This document shows, piece by piece, positions 35,030 to 43,227 of a DNA stretch of 64,000 nucleotides (position 1 is the first letter of the stretch; the number at the start of each line of letters is the position of its first letter). Position numbers and translations under genes: made by a program. The notes beneath the pieces were generated by a model. It made no database searches and was not told the origin of the DNA. It saw nothing but the letters and a program-made list of their open reading frames with translations. Origin of the DNA: Pseudonocardia parietis (lineage in GTDB: Bacteria > Actinomycetota > Actinomycetes > Mycobacteriales > Pseudonocardiaceae); contig NZ_JAGINU010000001.1 of the NCBI RefSeq assembly GCF_017876315.1, positions 5,022,001-5,086,000 on the forward strand, given 5' to 3'.

Positions 35030-35827
35030 GTGGGCGGTGCGGCCCCCCTCGAGGGCACTGACGCGACGAGCCGGGAAACCGTGGGGTCGGTGCTGCGCGC
35101 GTGCCGGCTGCTCGAGCAGTTCAGCGCCGATCGGCCGGTGATCACGTTGGCCGAACTGACGGCAGCGACCGGACTCAACAAGCCGACCGTGCACCGGCTC
35201 ATGACGTCGTTCGTCGAGGCGGGATGGGTGCACCGGGACTCCGCGGGCGCCTACCGCATCCGGATGCCGGTCTTCGCGGTCGGTGCGGCGGCGCTGGCCG
35301 AGTTCGACCTGCGCACCGAGGCACGCCCGGTGCTGGAGGAGCTGGCCGCGCGGTTCGGGGACACCGCCTTCCTGATGGTGCCCGCGGACGCGGGGGCGGT
35401 CTGCATCGACCGGGTCGAGGGCGGGAAGCCGCTGGTGGTGGCCGGTATTGGAATCGGGACGGTGCTGCCGTACAACGCGGCGGCGGCTCCGGTGGTGATG
35501 GCAGCATTCGATTCCGCCGTCCGGAATCGTGTGCTGGCCGACGAGCTGGCGGCCTTCACGGAGGTCACCCACGTCGACCCGGCGGAGTTCACCGCCCACC
35601 TCGACGAAGTCCGGACCACGGGTATCGCGGTCAGCCGCGACGACTACCTCGGCGGTGTGTCCGCCGTCGCCGCACCGATTCTCGGCCGCGACGGTGCGCT
35701 CGCGGCCACCGTCAGTCTGGGCGGGCGCAGTGAGGACTTCACCGGCGCCGAGGGCGACGCCCGCGCGGCCGCTGTGGCCGACGCAGCACATCGGCTCAGC
35801 ACGACCGTCGGCGCACGGCCCGCCTGA
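35030..35827 (+). CDS. IclR family transcriptional regulator
   Basis: 265 residues. The N-terminal winged helix VGSVLRACRLLEQFSADRPVITLAELTAATGLNKPTVHRLMTSFVEAGWV is followed by the IclR effector domain (FLMVPADAGAVCIDRVEGG, GIAVSRDDYLGGVSAVAAPILG). GTG 35030 has GTGAGG 5 bases upstream, better than GTG 35024. It is divergent from the ICL-family lyase operon and presumably senses the imported acid. Confidence 0.9.
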   Translation: MGGAAPLEGTDATSRETVGSVLRACRLLEQFSADRPVITLAELTAATGLNKPTVHRLMTSFVEAGWVHRDSAGAYRIRMPVFAVGAAALAEFDLRTEARPVLEELAARFGDTAFLMVPADAGAVCIDRVEGGKPLVVAGIGIGTVLPYNAAAAPVVMAAFDSAVRNRVLADELAAFTEVTHVDPAEFTAHLDEVRTTGIAVSRDDYLGGVSAVAAPILGRDGALAATVSLGGRSEDFTGAEGDARAAAVADAAHRLSTTVGARPA

Positions 35828-35837
35828 CCGGCTGGGT

Positions 35838-37529
35838 TCATCCTGGATCCGCGGCCCGGCCGAGGTCCCGGGCCCGCAGGGCGAGCCACAGCTCGTGCCG
35901 GTCCTGGGCCGAGGCGAGCCGCCGCCCACTGATCCACTCGGCGGCCTCGACCCGGTTCCGGACGGTGTGCCGGTGCACGCCCAGCGCGGACGCCGTCGCC
36001 GCCCAGTGCCCGTTGTGCTCCACGAACGCGGCGACCGCGCGCAGCAGGTCCGGCCCGCGGGGGTCGGCGTCGAACGGTCCGAGGACGGCGTCGGCGAAAG
36101 CCCGTAGCCGGTCGTGGTCCAGCAGCGCGAGCAGCATCCGGCTGGAGGCGACGTCGGCGGCGTGCGCGGGGTGCCCGGTCAACCGGGCCATGGGTAGCGC
36201 CGAGCGGGCCTGGCGCAACGACACCGCCAGAGCACCGGGCCGGACGGCGATGCCGATCCCGGCCGGACGCCCTCCGGCGAGCGCCCCGAGCACCGCTTCC
36301 AGGTCCACCGAGGCCGGTACCGCCAGCTCCACCCGGCCGCCGGTGCCGCCTGTCTCGTCGCCGCCGGGCGGCCGGCGGCCCGGCACCGGGGAAGAGCCCG
36401 TTGCCGGGGCAGGGCGCGGTACGCGGCCTTCCCAGGACCGAGCCGGTGCCGCCCCGTCGGAGACGTCCGGTCCGGAGACGACCCGCACCAGCGCGTCCGG
36501 CAGCACCGCGGCGAGATCGGCGGCGAGCTCGTCGGGCCGCGGCGCCGCGACGACCGCGGCCCGCAACTCGGCCTCCGGCAGACCGGCGGCGGCGAGCCGG
36601 CGCCCGGCGACGTCGTCGTCGACCACGCCGCGGTCCAGCACGGCGAGCAGCCGTTCGCGGTCCCGCCGGGATGCGGCGTCCAGGCCGGAGCGGCGTTCGA
36701 GCTCCAGCGACAGCAGCGAGACCAGGTCGCCGGTGACCTGCTGGGGCGGGGCGCCCGTGGCCGGGCCGTCGATCAGCAGCAGCGCGCGGATCCGGCGTGA
36801 GCCGAGGGGATGGACCTCACGACGGCGCCCGGCGTCGCCCGGCCGTGCGGGCGTCACCTCGACCGCTGCCCCGAGCAGGCCCTGCCCCCGCACGTCAGCG
36901 ATGGTCGTCGTCAGCTCGTCGGCCAGCTCGGCCGCGCCCTGCACCGGTGCGGCGGCCAGGACCCGGCCCAGCAGGTCCACGACCACGCCGGTGCGGCCGG
37001 TCGCCTCGACGTGCGCGGCCAGCACCGCCTCCGCTCCGCCCGGTGCGACGGCGGCCGCGGTCAGCGCCCGCTGGGTGCGCAGCGCCCACTGCAGCCGCGC
37101 CCGCTCGGCCACGTCACGGTAGGCGAACACCGCCTTGGTGACGGCGATGAACGGCACGCCGTCGGGCACCGAGAGCAGCGGCAGCCCGGCCCGGCGAGCG
37201 GCGGTGACCAGTGCGGACGGGGTGTGCCGGTGCGGCAGGTCGGCACCGAGCCCGACCCCGAGCGCGACCACACCGTGCGCACGCAGGTGCCGCGCGTAGC
37301 CGGTCAGGGCGTCGACATCGCCGGGCAGCAGGAACCCGACGGTCAGCACCAACTCGCCTCCCTGCAGCCAGTCACCCGGCTCGACCAGCTCGGAGACCGC
37401 CGCGGCGGCGACGGTGGCGTCGAGGGCGGCGTCGTCGACGGCCTCGCGGCCCAGCCGCAGCGCCGGGTCGCCCAGCAGGGCCCGCAGTGTCACGCCGGTG
37501 GATGGCATGGACGTCATGTCGAACAGCAT
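35838..37529 (-). CDS. PucR family transcriptional regulator
   Basis: 563 residues: an N-terminal PucR-type domain (about 13-140, LRALLGDPALRLGREAVDD ... GDWLQGGELVLTVGF), a GAF/GGDEF-like middle, a Gly/Pro-rich linker near 395-415, and a C-terminal PucR helix-turn-helix (AFVEHNGHWAATASALGVHRHTVRNRVEAAE). PucR proteins activate purine, amine or related nitrogen catabolism. It is divergent from the agmatinase-symporter pair, its likely target. Three in-frame starts (37529, 37517, 37508) are possible; the later ones would place the inverted repeat at 37518-37544 upstream. Confidence 0.88.
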   Translation of the reverse strand: MLFDMTSMPSTGVTLRALLGDPALRLGREAVDDAALDATVAAAAVSELVEPGDWLQGGELVLTVGFLLPGDVDALTGYARHLRAHGVVALGVGLGADLPHRHTPSALVTAARRAGLPLLSVPDGVPFIAVTKAVFAYRDVAERARLQWALRTQRALTAAAVAPGGAEAVLAAHVEATGRTGVVVDLLGRVLAAAPVQGAAELADELTTTIADVRGQGLLGAAVEVTPARPGDAGRRREVHPLGSRRIRALLLIDGPATGAPPQQVTGDLVSLLSLELERRSGLDAASRRDRERLLAVLDRGVVDDDVAGRRLAAAGLPEAELRAAVVAAPRPDELAADLAAVLPDALVRVVSGPDVSDGAAPARSWEGRVPRPAPATGSSPVPGRRPPGGDETGGTGGRVELAVPASVDLEAVLGALAGGRPAGIGIAVRPGALAVSLRQARSALPMARLTGHPAHAADVASSRMLLALLDHDRLRAFADAVLGPFDADPRGPDLLRAVAAFVEHNGHWAATASALGVHRHTVRNRVEAAEWISGRRLASAQDRHELWLALRARDLGRAADPG

Positions 37530-37544
37530 CGCCCGAAGTTCGAC
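37518..37544. promoter_or_regulatory. Inverted repeat at the PucR/agmatinase divergent promoter
   Basis: GTCGAAC and GTTCGAC separated by 13 bases, in the gap between pucR-like and agmatinase genes and overlapping the first PucR start codon. It is a candidate PucR operator; if so, the true PucR start is probably 37508 or 37517. Confidence 0.45.
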
Positions 37545-37611
37545 GTTCCGTCACTTCTGCCGCCGGCCCGCGCGGAGGACGGTGTGCCGAACCGCACGAG
37601 GAGGTCACCCC

Positions 37612-38556
37612 ATGCCCATCGGCCCGACCGACGCCGGCGCCGTCCCCCGCTTCGCCGGTCCCGCGACGTTCGCCCGCCTGCCCCGGCTCGACGAGGTCGA
37701 CCGCGCGGACGTCGCGGTACTGGGACTGCCGTTCGACTCCGGCGTCTCCTACCGCCCGGGTGCCCGGTTCGGGCCGGCGCACGTGCGGGCGTCGTCGAAG
37801 CTGCTGCGGCCCTACCATCCACCGCTGCAGGTGTCGCCGTTCGCGGCACAGCAGGTCGCCGACGCGGGCGATCTCGGCATCAACCCGTTCGACATCGCCG
37901 AGGCGGTGAGCACCGTCGAGGCGGCCGCGGACCGGCTGCGCGCGGACGGGACGACGCTGCTCGCCCTCGGTGGCGACCACACCGTCGCGCTGCCCCTGCT
38001 CCGCTCGGTGGCCCGTACGCACGGCCCCGTCGGCGTCGTCCACTTCGACGCGCACCTCGACACCTGGGACACCTACTTCGGTGCCGACATCACCCACGGC
38101 ACGCCGTTCCGCAACGCCGCCGAGGAAGGCCTGCTGGACCCGCGGCGCTGCCTGCACGTCGGCATCCGCGGGCCGCTCTACTCCGAGCAGGACCTGACGA
38201 ACGACGAGGTCCTGGGCTTCCAGGTGATCCACACCGACGCGTTCCAGACCGAGGGACTGCCTGCGGTCGTCGAGCGGATGCGACGGCGGCTCGGCACCGG
38301 TCCGGTGTACGTGTCGGTCGACATCGACGTGCTCGATCCCGCGCACGCGCCCGGCACCGGGACACCGGAGGCCGGTGGACTGACGAGCCGGGAACTGCTG
38401 CACGTGCTGCGTGCGCTGGTCGGGGTCGACGTCGTCGGCGCCGACGTCGTCGAGGTCGCCCCGGCCTACGACCACGCCGAGATCACCGGCATCGCCGCGG
38501 CGCACGTCGCCTACGAGCTGCTGTCCGTGCTGGCCACCAACCGCGCGAAGGACTGA
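37612..38556 (+). CDS. Agmatinase-family ureohydrolase
   Basis: 314-residue arginase/agmatinase fold enzyme. All six Mn ligands are visible: His123 (GGDHT), Asp146, His148 and Asp150 (HFDAHLD), Asp237 and Asp239 (SVDIDVLDPAHAPG). It hydrolyses a guanidino compound to urea plus amine; agmatine, guanidinobutyrate and related substrates cannot be separated by eye. ATG 37612 has GAGGAGG about 7 bases upstream. The symporter gene follows 5 bases after the stop. Confidence 0.9.
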   Translation: MPIGPTDAGAVPRFAGPATFARLPRLDEVDRADVAVLGLPFDSGVSYRPGARFGPAHVRASSKLLRPYHPPLQVSPFAAQQVADAGDLGINPFDIAEAVSTVEAAADRLRADGTTLLALGGDHTVALPLLRSVARTHGPVGVVHFDAHLDTWDTYFGADITHGTPFRNAAEEGLLDPRRCLHVGIRGPLYSEQDLTNDEVLGFQVIHTDAFQTEGLPAVVERMRRRLGTGPVYVSVDIDVLDPAHAPGTGTPEAGGLTSRELLHVLRALVGVDVVGADVVEVAPAYDHAEITGIAAAHVAYELLSVLATNRAKD

Positions 38557-38561
38557 TCGCC

Positions 38562-39974
38562 GTGGACGTCACCGTCGTCGTCCTCTACCTGGCCGCGATG
38601 ATCGCCTTCGGGTTCTGGGGCCGCCACCGCACCCGCAACCGCAGCGACTTCCTCGTTGCCGGTCGCCGCCTCGGCCCGTGGCTGTACTCGGGGACGATGG
38701 CCGCGGTCGTCCTCGGTGGCGCCTCCACCATCGGCGGGGTCGGGCTCGGCTACGAGTACGGCATCTCCGGGATGTGGCTGGTCGTCGCGATCGGCACCGG
38801 GATCCTGGTGCTGTCGCTGCTGTTCTCCGCGCGGATCCAGCGCCTCGGCGTCTACACCGTCGGGCAGATGCTGGAGCTGCGCTACGGCAGCGGGCTGGGC
38901 GCACCGTCCGGTGTGGTCATGTGGGCCTACACCCTGGTGCTCGCGGTGACCTCGACGATCGCCTACGGGACGATCTTCGGGGTGCTGCTGGACATCGGGC
39001 GGGTGCCGGCGATCGTGATCGGCGGGACCGTGGTCGTGGTCTACTCGACGCTCGGCGGGATGTGGTCGGTGACGCTCACCGACTTCGTCCAGTTCCTGAT
39101 CAAGACGGTGGGCATCTTCCTGGTGCTGCTGCCGGTCGTCCTGTGGCGGGCGGGCGGTTGGGACGGCCTGGCCACGGCCGTCCCGGCGGATGCGCTGTCA
39201 CTCACCTCCATCGGCGGCGGCACGATCCTGACCTACTTCGTCACCTACGGGTTCGGGCTGCTGATCGGGCAGGACGTCTGGCAGCGGGTGTTCACGGCCC
39301 GCTCCCCCGGCGTCGCCCGCTGGGCCGGCGTCGGTGCGGGCGTCTACTGCCTGGCGTACGGCGTGGCCGGGGCGCTGATCGGGACGGCCGCGCAGGTGCT
39401 CGTGCCCGGACTGGCCGAGCGCGACGACGCGTTCGCCACGATCGTCGGCGCCGTCCTGCCGCCCGCCGCGGCCGGGCTGGTGCTCGCCGCCGCACTGTCC
39501 GCGGTGATGTCGACCTCCAGCGGTGCGCTGCTGGCGACGGCGACGGTGTTCAACCAGGACCTGCTCGGCCGGTACCGGCGGTCTCCCGAACACGACGAGG
39601 TGGCCGGTACCCGGTGGGCGGTCGCCGCGTTCGGCGTCATCATGATCGTGATCGCCTGCCTGCTGCAGGACGTCGTCGCCGCGCTGACCCTCGCCTACGG
39701 GATCCTCGTCGGCGGCCTGCTCGTGCCGATCCTCGGCGGTCTGGTGTGGCGACGGGCGACCCGGGCCGGTGCGCTGGCGGCGATGGCCGTCGGGACCGTC
39801 GCGACGCTCGGGACGATGCTCGTGCTCGGCGATCTCTACGCGAACGAGCCGGTGTTCGCCGGGGTCGGTACCGGGCTGGTCGCGTTCGTCGCGGTGTCGC
39901 TGCTGACCCGTCCCACCGGCGACGACGTCCGCGCCGAGTGGGATCGGCGCACCGTGGCGGCTCCGAAGGTCTGA
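38562..39974 (+). CDS. Sodium:solute symporter family transporter
   Basis: 470-residue SSS-family protein with about 13 membrane segments. RNRSDFLVAGRRLGPWLYSGTMAAVVLGGASTIGGVGLGYEYG at the N-terminus and the SAVMSTSSGALLATATVFNQDL segment carry the Na+-site residues of the LeuT-fold SSS family. It is directly downstream of the ureohydrolase (5-base gap), so it probably imports the guanidino substrate. GTG 38562. Confidence 0.88.
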   Translation: MDVTVVVLYLAAMIAFGFWGRHRTRNRSDFLVAGRRLGPWLYSGTMAAVVLGGASTIGGVGLGYEYGISGMWLVVAIGTGILVLSLLFSARIQRLGVYTVGQMLELRYGSGLGAPSGVVMWAYTLVLAVTSTIAYGTIFGVLLDIGRVPAIVIGGTVVVVYSTLGGMWSVTLTDFVQFLIKTVGIFLVLLPVVLWRAGGWDGLATAVPADALSLTSIGGGTILTYFVTYGFGLLIGQDVWQRVFTARSPGVARWAGVGAGVYCLAYGVAGALIGTAAQVLVPGLAERDDAFATIVGAVLPPAAAGLVLAAALSAVMSTSSGALLATATVFNQDLLGRYRRSPEHDEVAGTRWAVAAFGVIMIVIACLLQDVVAALTLAYGILVGGLLVPILGGLVWRRATRAGALAAMAVGTVATLGTMLVLGDLYANEPVFAGVGTGLVAFVAVSLLTRPTGDDVRAEWDRRTVAAPKV

Positions 39975-40091
39975 TCACCGGCCGGGTGGACCGCTTCCCC
40001 GGGCGGGTGACCGGGCCGGTGCGCCTCCTTGCCGCGCCGCGGGCCGCCGACGACGCTCACCGCGCACCGTCCCGGCCAGCCGAGGAGCCCC

Positions 40092-41084
40092 GTGTCCCGA
40101 CGCATCCTCACCGTGTTGCTCGGCACGGTGCTGGTCACCGCGCTCACCGTCCCCGCCGCGCACGCCGCCCCGGAGATCCCGATCGACGACCGCGCGATCG
40201 TCGACGTCTCGGTCGCGACGGTGTGGACCACACCGACCAGCGCCCGTGAGCGGGACCGGGACGCCCTCGGTGCCCCCGCCGACCCGGCGGGCTGGCTGGC
40301 GTCGATGACGGCGTCCGACCGCCGAGAGCTGACGACGGCGTCCCGGACCCAGACCCAGGTCCTCTACGGCGCCCCGGTCCGGGTGCTGGAGCAGCGCGGC
40401 GACTGGACGCGGATCGCGGTGCCCGACCAGCCCAGCGGCAAGGACGACCGCGGCTACCCCGGCTGGGTCCCCTCGGCCCAGCTCACCGACGGCGCCGCGT
40501 TCACCGGGCTCGCGGCGGCGCTCCCGACCGGGACCGTCGACGGTGTCGCCACCACCTGGCTGTACCGCGACGAGGCCCGCACCGACCGGCTGCGCGAGGT
40601 CAGCGCCGGGACCCTGCTGCCGGTGCTCGCCGGTGGCGACGGGTCCGTCGAGCTGGCGCTGCCCGACGGCGGTACCGCCTGGGTCGACGCCCGGCACCTG
40701 CGGGTCGGCGAGGCGCCTCCCGCGACCGGCGCGGACCTGGTGCGCACGGCGCGGCTGTTCCTGGACCGCCCCTACCTGTGGGGTGGCCGGTCCGGGTTCG
40801 CGCCGGACTGCTCCGGCCTGACCGGGCTCGTGCACGCGCTGCACGGGATCACGATCGGCCGCGACGCCGTCGACCAGGCCGATGGCGGGCGTGCCGTCGA
40901 GCGGGACCGGCTGCAGCCCGGTGACCTGCTGTTCTGGGACTCCCCCGCCACGCACGTCGCGATGTACGCCGGGGACGGGATGATGATCGAGGCGTTCGAC
41001 GCCTCGACTCCGGTGCGCCACACCCCGGTGCGGTTCGACGACGCGTACTCCGGCGCCCGCCGGTACCTGCCCGGCACCATGTGA
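40092..41084 (+). CDS. Secreted NlpC/P60 endopeptidase with SH3-like domains
   Basis: 330 residues. A Sec signal peptide (RR, hydrophobic core, AHA cleavage near residue 25) precedes two SH3-like regions (about 35-130 and 150-215) and a C-terminal NlpC/P60 domain. The catalytic Cys240 is in APDCSGLTG and His288 in ATHVAMYAGDG. This resembles gamma-D-glutamyl-L-diamino-acid endopeptidases (YkfC-like) that trim peptidoglycan stem peptides. GTG 40092 has GAGGAG 4 bases upstream. There is no evident link to the symporter upstream. Confidence 0.88.
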   Translation: MSRRILTVLLGTVLVTALTVPAAHAAPEIPIDDRAIVDVSVATVWTTPTSARERDRDALGAPADPAGWLASMTASDRRELTTASRTQTQVLYGAPVRVLEQRGDWTRIAVPDQPSGKDDRGYPGWVPSAQLTDGAAFTGLAAALPTGTVDGVATTWLYRDEARTDRLREVSAGTLLPVLAGGDGSVELALPDGGTAWVDARHLRVGEAPPATGADLVRTARLFLDRPYLWGGRSGFAPDCSGLTGLVHALHGITIGRDAVDQADGGRAVERDRLQPGDLLFWDSPATHVAMYAGDGMMIEAFDASTPVRHTPVRFDDAYSGARRYLPGTM

Positions 41085-41105
41085 CCGACCCCGCCGCGGT
41101 CGGTC
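41083..41105. terminator. Hairpin at the end of the NlpC/P60 gene
   Basis: GACCGACC, 7-base loop, GGTCGGTC: perfect 8-bp stem that begins inside the stop codon, followed by GGGGCCGGCCCC. Likely terminator separating this gene from the cobalamin operon. Confidence 0.5.
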
Positions 41106-41142
41106 GGGGCCGGCCCCGGTTCCCTGTGCCTACAGTGGCGGC

Positions 41143-43227
41143 GTGCCGACGACCGCCCGCACCCGTACCGACGCCTGTCCCGGCGTCGTATCGCCGCACC
41201 TCGCGGCGGACGGTGCGCTGGCCCGGGTCCGGCTCCCCGGCGGGATGATCTCCGCGTCCGCCCTGCGCGCCGTGGCCGCGCTCGCCCGGGACGCGGGCGA
41301 CGGCTCGGTGCACCTCACCTCCCGCGGCAACCTGCAGCTGCGGGGCCTCGACCCGGCCGACCCGCGCCCGGTGCAGCGCCTCACCGAGGCGGGGCTGTTG
41401 CCCTCGGTCACACACGAGCGGGTCCGCAACGTCCTGGCCTCCCCGTTGTCCGGGATCGCCGGCGGATGCGCCGACGTCCGGGGGCTCGCCGCCGCCCTGG
41501 ACCGCGGTCTGTGCGCCCGCCCGGGGCTCGCGGCGCTGCCCGGCCGGTTCCTGATCGCGATCGACGACGGCCGCGGCGACGTCGCCGGGGAGCGTCCCGA
41601 CCTGTGCTGGCGGGCGAGCACCCCGGACGACGGTGACCTCCTCGTCGCCGGCACCCGTACCGGCCTGCGGTGCGGGCCCGCCGAGGCGCCCGAGCTGCTC
41701 CTGGACGCAGCTGAGGTGTTCCTCGACCTGCGCGCCGAACACACCGACGATCCCGAGGCCCGCGCCTGGCGCGCCACCGAGCTCCCCGACGCCCCCTCCC
41801 GCATCGCCCGAGCGCTCCTACGCGAGGCGCCGGCCCGAGGAACACACTCCCGCCCCCCAGAGGGCGGCACCGTGCACCTCGATGCCGAGTCGCGAACTCG
41901 CGCCCACCTCGACTCGACGTCGCCACCGCACCCACCCCGCCGAGAGTCACGTCATGGTTCGCCCGGGAGCAACCACGTGACTCTCGACGACACGTCCGTC
42001 GTCGGGGAGGTCGGTGGCGGCAGTGTGGGGGTGGGGGTGGTGCTCGGAGAGCTGTCCGCGTCGCACATCGAGCTGCTCTCCGATGTCGCGCCGGAGGTGC
42101 TCGTCACGCCGTGGCGGACGCTCGTCCTCCCCACGCCGGTGGCCGGCGCGATCGATCGGCTCCGTGCGGCGGGTCTGATCGTCGATCCGGGGCACCCGGC
42201 GCTGCGGGTCAGTGCCTGCGCGGGCGAGCCGGGCTGCGCCAAGTCCCTCGCCGACGTCCGCGGCGACGCTCGCGAGCTGATCCGGCTCGACCCCACCGGG
42301 CCCGTGCACGTCGCCGGGTGCGCCCGGCGCTGCGGCGCCCCGCACACCCCGCACACCGACGCCGTCGCCACCGGGCCGCTGACCTACGAGATCGACGGCA
42401 CGAGCCCACCGGGGCCCCTGCGCCGAGCCGCCGCACCCCCGAATACGACCGCACCCCCGAGTGCCATCGCACCGGGCGACGCAGCGCACGCCGCACCGGG
42501 CGTCCCGGCCGCACCAGGCCACGCCGCGCCCGCCGACACCACAGCCCCGCCCGACCGCACCCCCGCAGGACCGACCGAGGAGCCACCGCTGAGCGGCCAC
42601 GACTACATCACCGACGGCGCCGAGATCTACCGGCGCTCGTTCGCGACGATCCGCGCCGAAGCCGACCTGTCCGGGATGCCGCCCGGGATGGCCGACGTCG
42701 CCGTCCGGATGATCCACGCCTGCGGACAGGTCGACCTCCCCACCGACATCGGGGCGTCCGAGCACCTCGTCGACAGCGTGCGGCGGGCGCTGAAGGCGGG
42801 CGCGCCGATCCTCTGCGACGCGATGATGGTCGCCTCCGGAGTCACCGCGGCCCGGCTGCCCGCCTACAACGAGGTGCTCTGCCTGCTGCGCGACCCGCGC
42901 GTCCCGGAGCTCGCGACGGAGATCGGCAACACCCGCTCCGCGGCGGCGTTCGAGCTGCTCACCGACCGGTTCGAGGGTGCGGTGATCACGATCGGCAACG
43001 CCCCGACGGCGCTGTTCCACGTACTCGACCTCATCGACCGCGGTGCGCCGCGCCCCGCGGCGATCCTGGGGATCCCGGTCGGGTTCGTCGGAGCCGTCGA
43101 GTCCAAGCAGGCCCTCGCCGCGCGCACCGACCTGGAGTACCTCGTCGTACACGGCCGCCGCGGCGGTTCGGCGATCACCGCGGCCGCGCTCAACGCGCTG
43201 GCCCACGAGCAGGAGATCATCGCGTGA
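41143..43227 (+). CDS. cobGH: Fused precorrin-3B synthase (CobG) and precorrin-8X methylmutase (CobH)
   Basis: 694 residues. Residues 1-425 are CobG: a sulfite-reductase-like fold with HLTSRGNLQLRG and the cluster Cys359, Cys365, Cys393, Cys397 (CAGEPGC...CARRC), using siroheme/[4Fe-4S] and O2 for ring contraction. A Pro/Ala-rich linker (about 430-480) leads into CobH (about 483-694): GHDYITDGAEIYRRSFATIRAEADL, VRMIHACGQVDLP, GNAPTALF. These are usually separate proteins. CobG also carries an extra 60 residues (about 235-300) containing a DNA palindrome. Its stop overlaps the cobIJ start. Confidence 0.9.
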   Translation: MPTTARTRTDACPGVVSPHLAADGALARVRLPGGMISASALRAVAALARDAGDGSVHLTSRGNLQLRGLDPADPRPVQRLTEAGLLPSVTHERVRNVLASPLSGIAGGCADVRGLAAALDRGLCARPGLAALPGRFLIAIDDGRGDVAGERPDLCWRASTPDDGDLLVAGTRTGLRCGPAEAPELLLDAAEVFLDLRAEHTDDPEARAWRATELPDAPSRIARALLREAPARGTHSRPPEGGTVHLDAESRTRAHLDSTSPPHPPRRESRHGSPGSNHVTLDDTSVVGEVGGGSVGVGVVLGELSASHIELLSDVAPEVLVTPWRTLVLPTPVAGAIDRLRAAGLIVDPGHPALRVSACAGEPGCAKSLADVRGDARELIRLDPTGPVHVAGCARRCGAPHTPHTDAVATGPLTYEIDGTSPPGPLRRAAAPPNTTAPPSAIAPGDAAHAAPGVPAAPGHAAPADTTAPPDRTPAGPTEEPPLSGHDYITDGAEIYRRSFATIRAEADLSGMPPGMADVAVRMIHACGQVDLPTDIGASEHLVDSVRRALKAGAPILCDAMMVASGVTAARLPAYNEVLCLLRDPRVPELATEIGNTRSAAAFELLTDRFEGAVITIGNAPTALFHVLDLIDRGAPRPAAILGIPVGFVGAVESKQALAARTDLEYLVVHGRRGGSAITAAALNALAHEQEIIA
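41941..41986. repeat. REP-like palindromic element inserted in cobG
   Basis: CGAGAGTCACGT and ACGTGACTCTCG: perfect 12-bp inverted arms around a 22-base loop that itself contains GGTT/AACC pairing. It sits in a low-complexity segment of CobG not expected from the family. This is the look of a dispersed palindromic repeat inserted in frame. Confidence 0.75.
42577..42591 (+). promoter_or_regulatory. Internal Shine-Dalgarno-like site before the CobH domain
   Basis: GAGGAG, six bases, then an in-frame CTG exactly where a free-standing CobH would begin (LSGHDYITDGAE; 212 codons to the stop, normal CobH length). Either a relic of a former cobH start or a working internal start producing CobH alone from CTG. 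Confidence 0.45.

Noticed and set aside
36810..38561. Long plus-strand extension upstream of the symporter
   Set aside because: It runs antisense to PucR and through the agmatinase in another frame; the symporter starts at 38562.
39975..40091. Possible c-di-AMP (ydaO) riboswitch before the NlpC/P60 gene
   Set aside because: The gap is only 117 bases and the conserved ydaO boxes are not seen.
41083..41142. A second cobalamin riboswitch before cobGH
   Set aside because: The space is too short and no B12 box is present.
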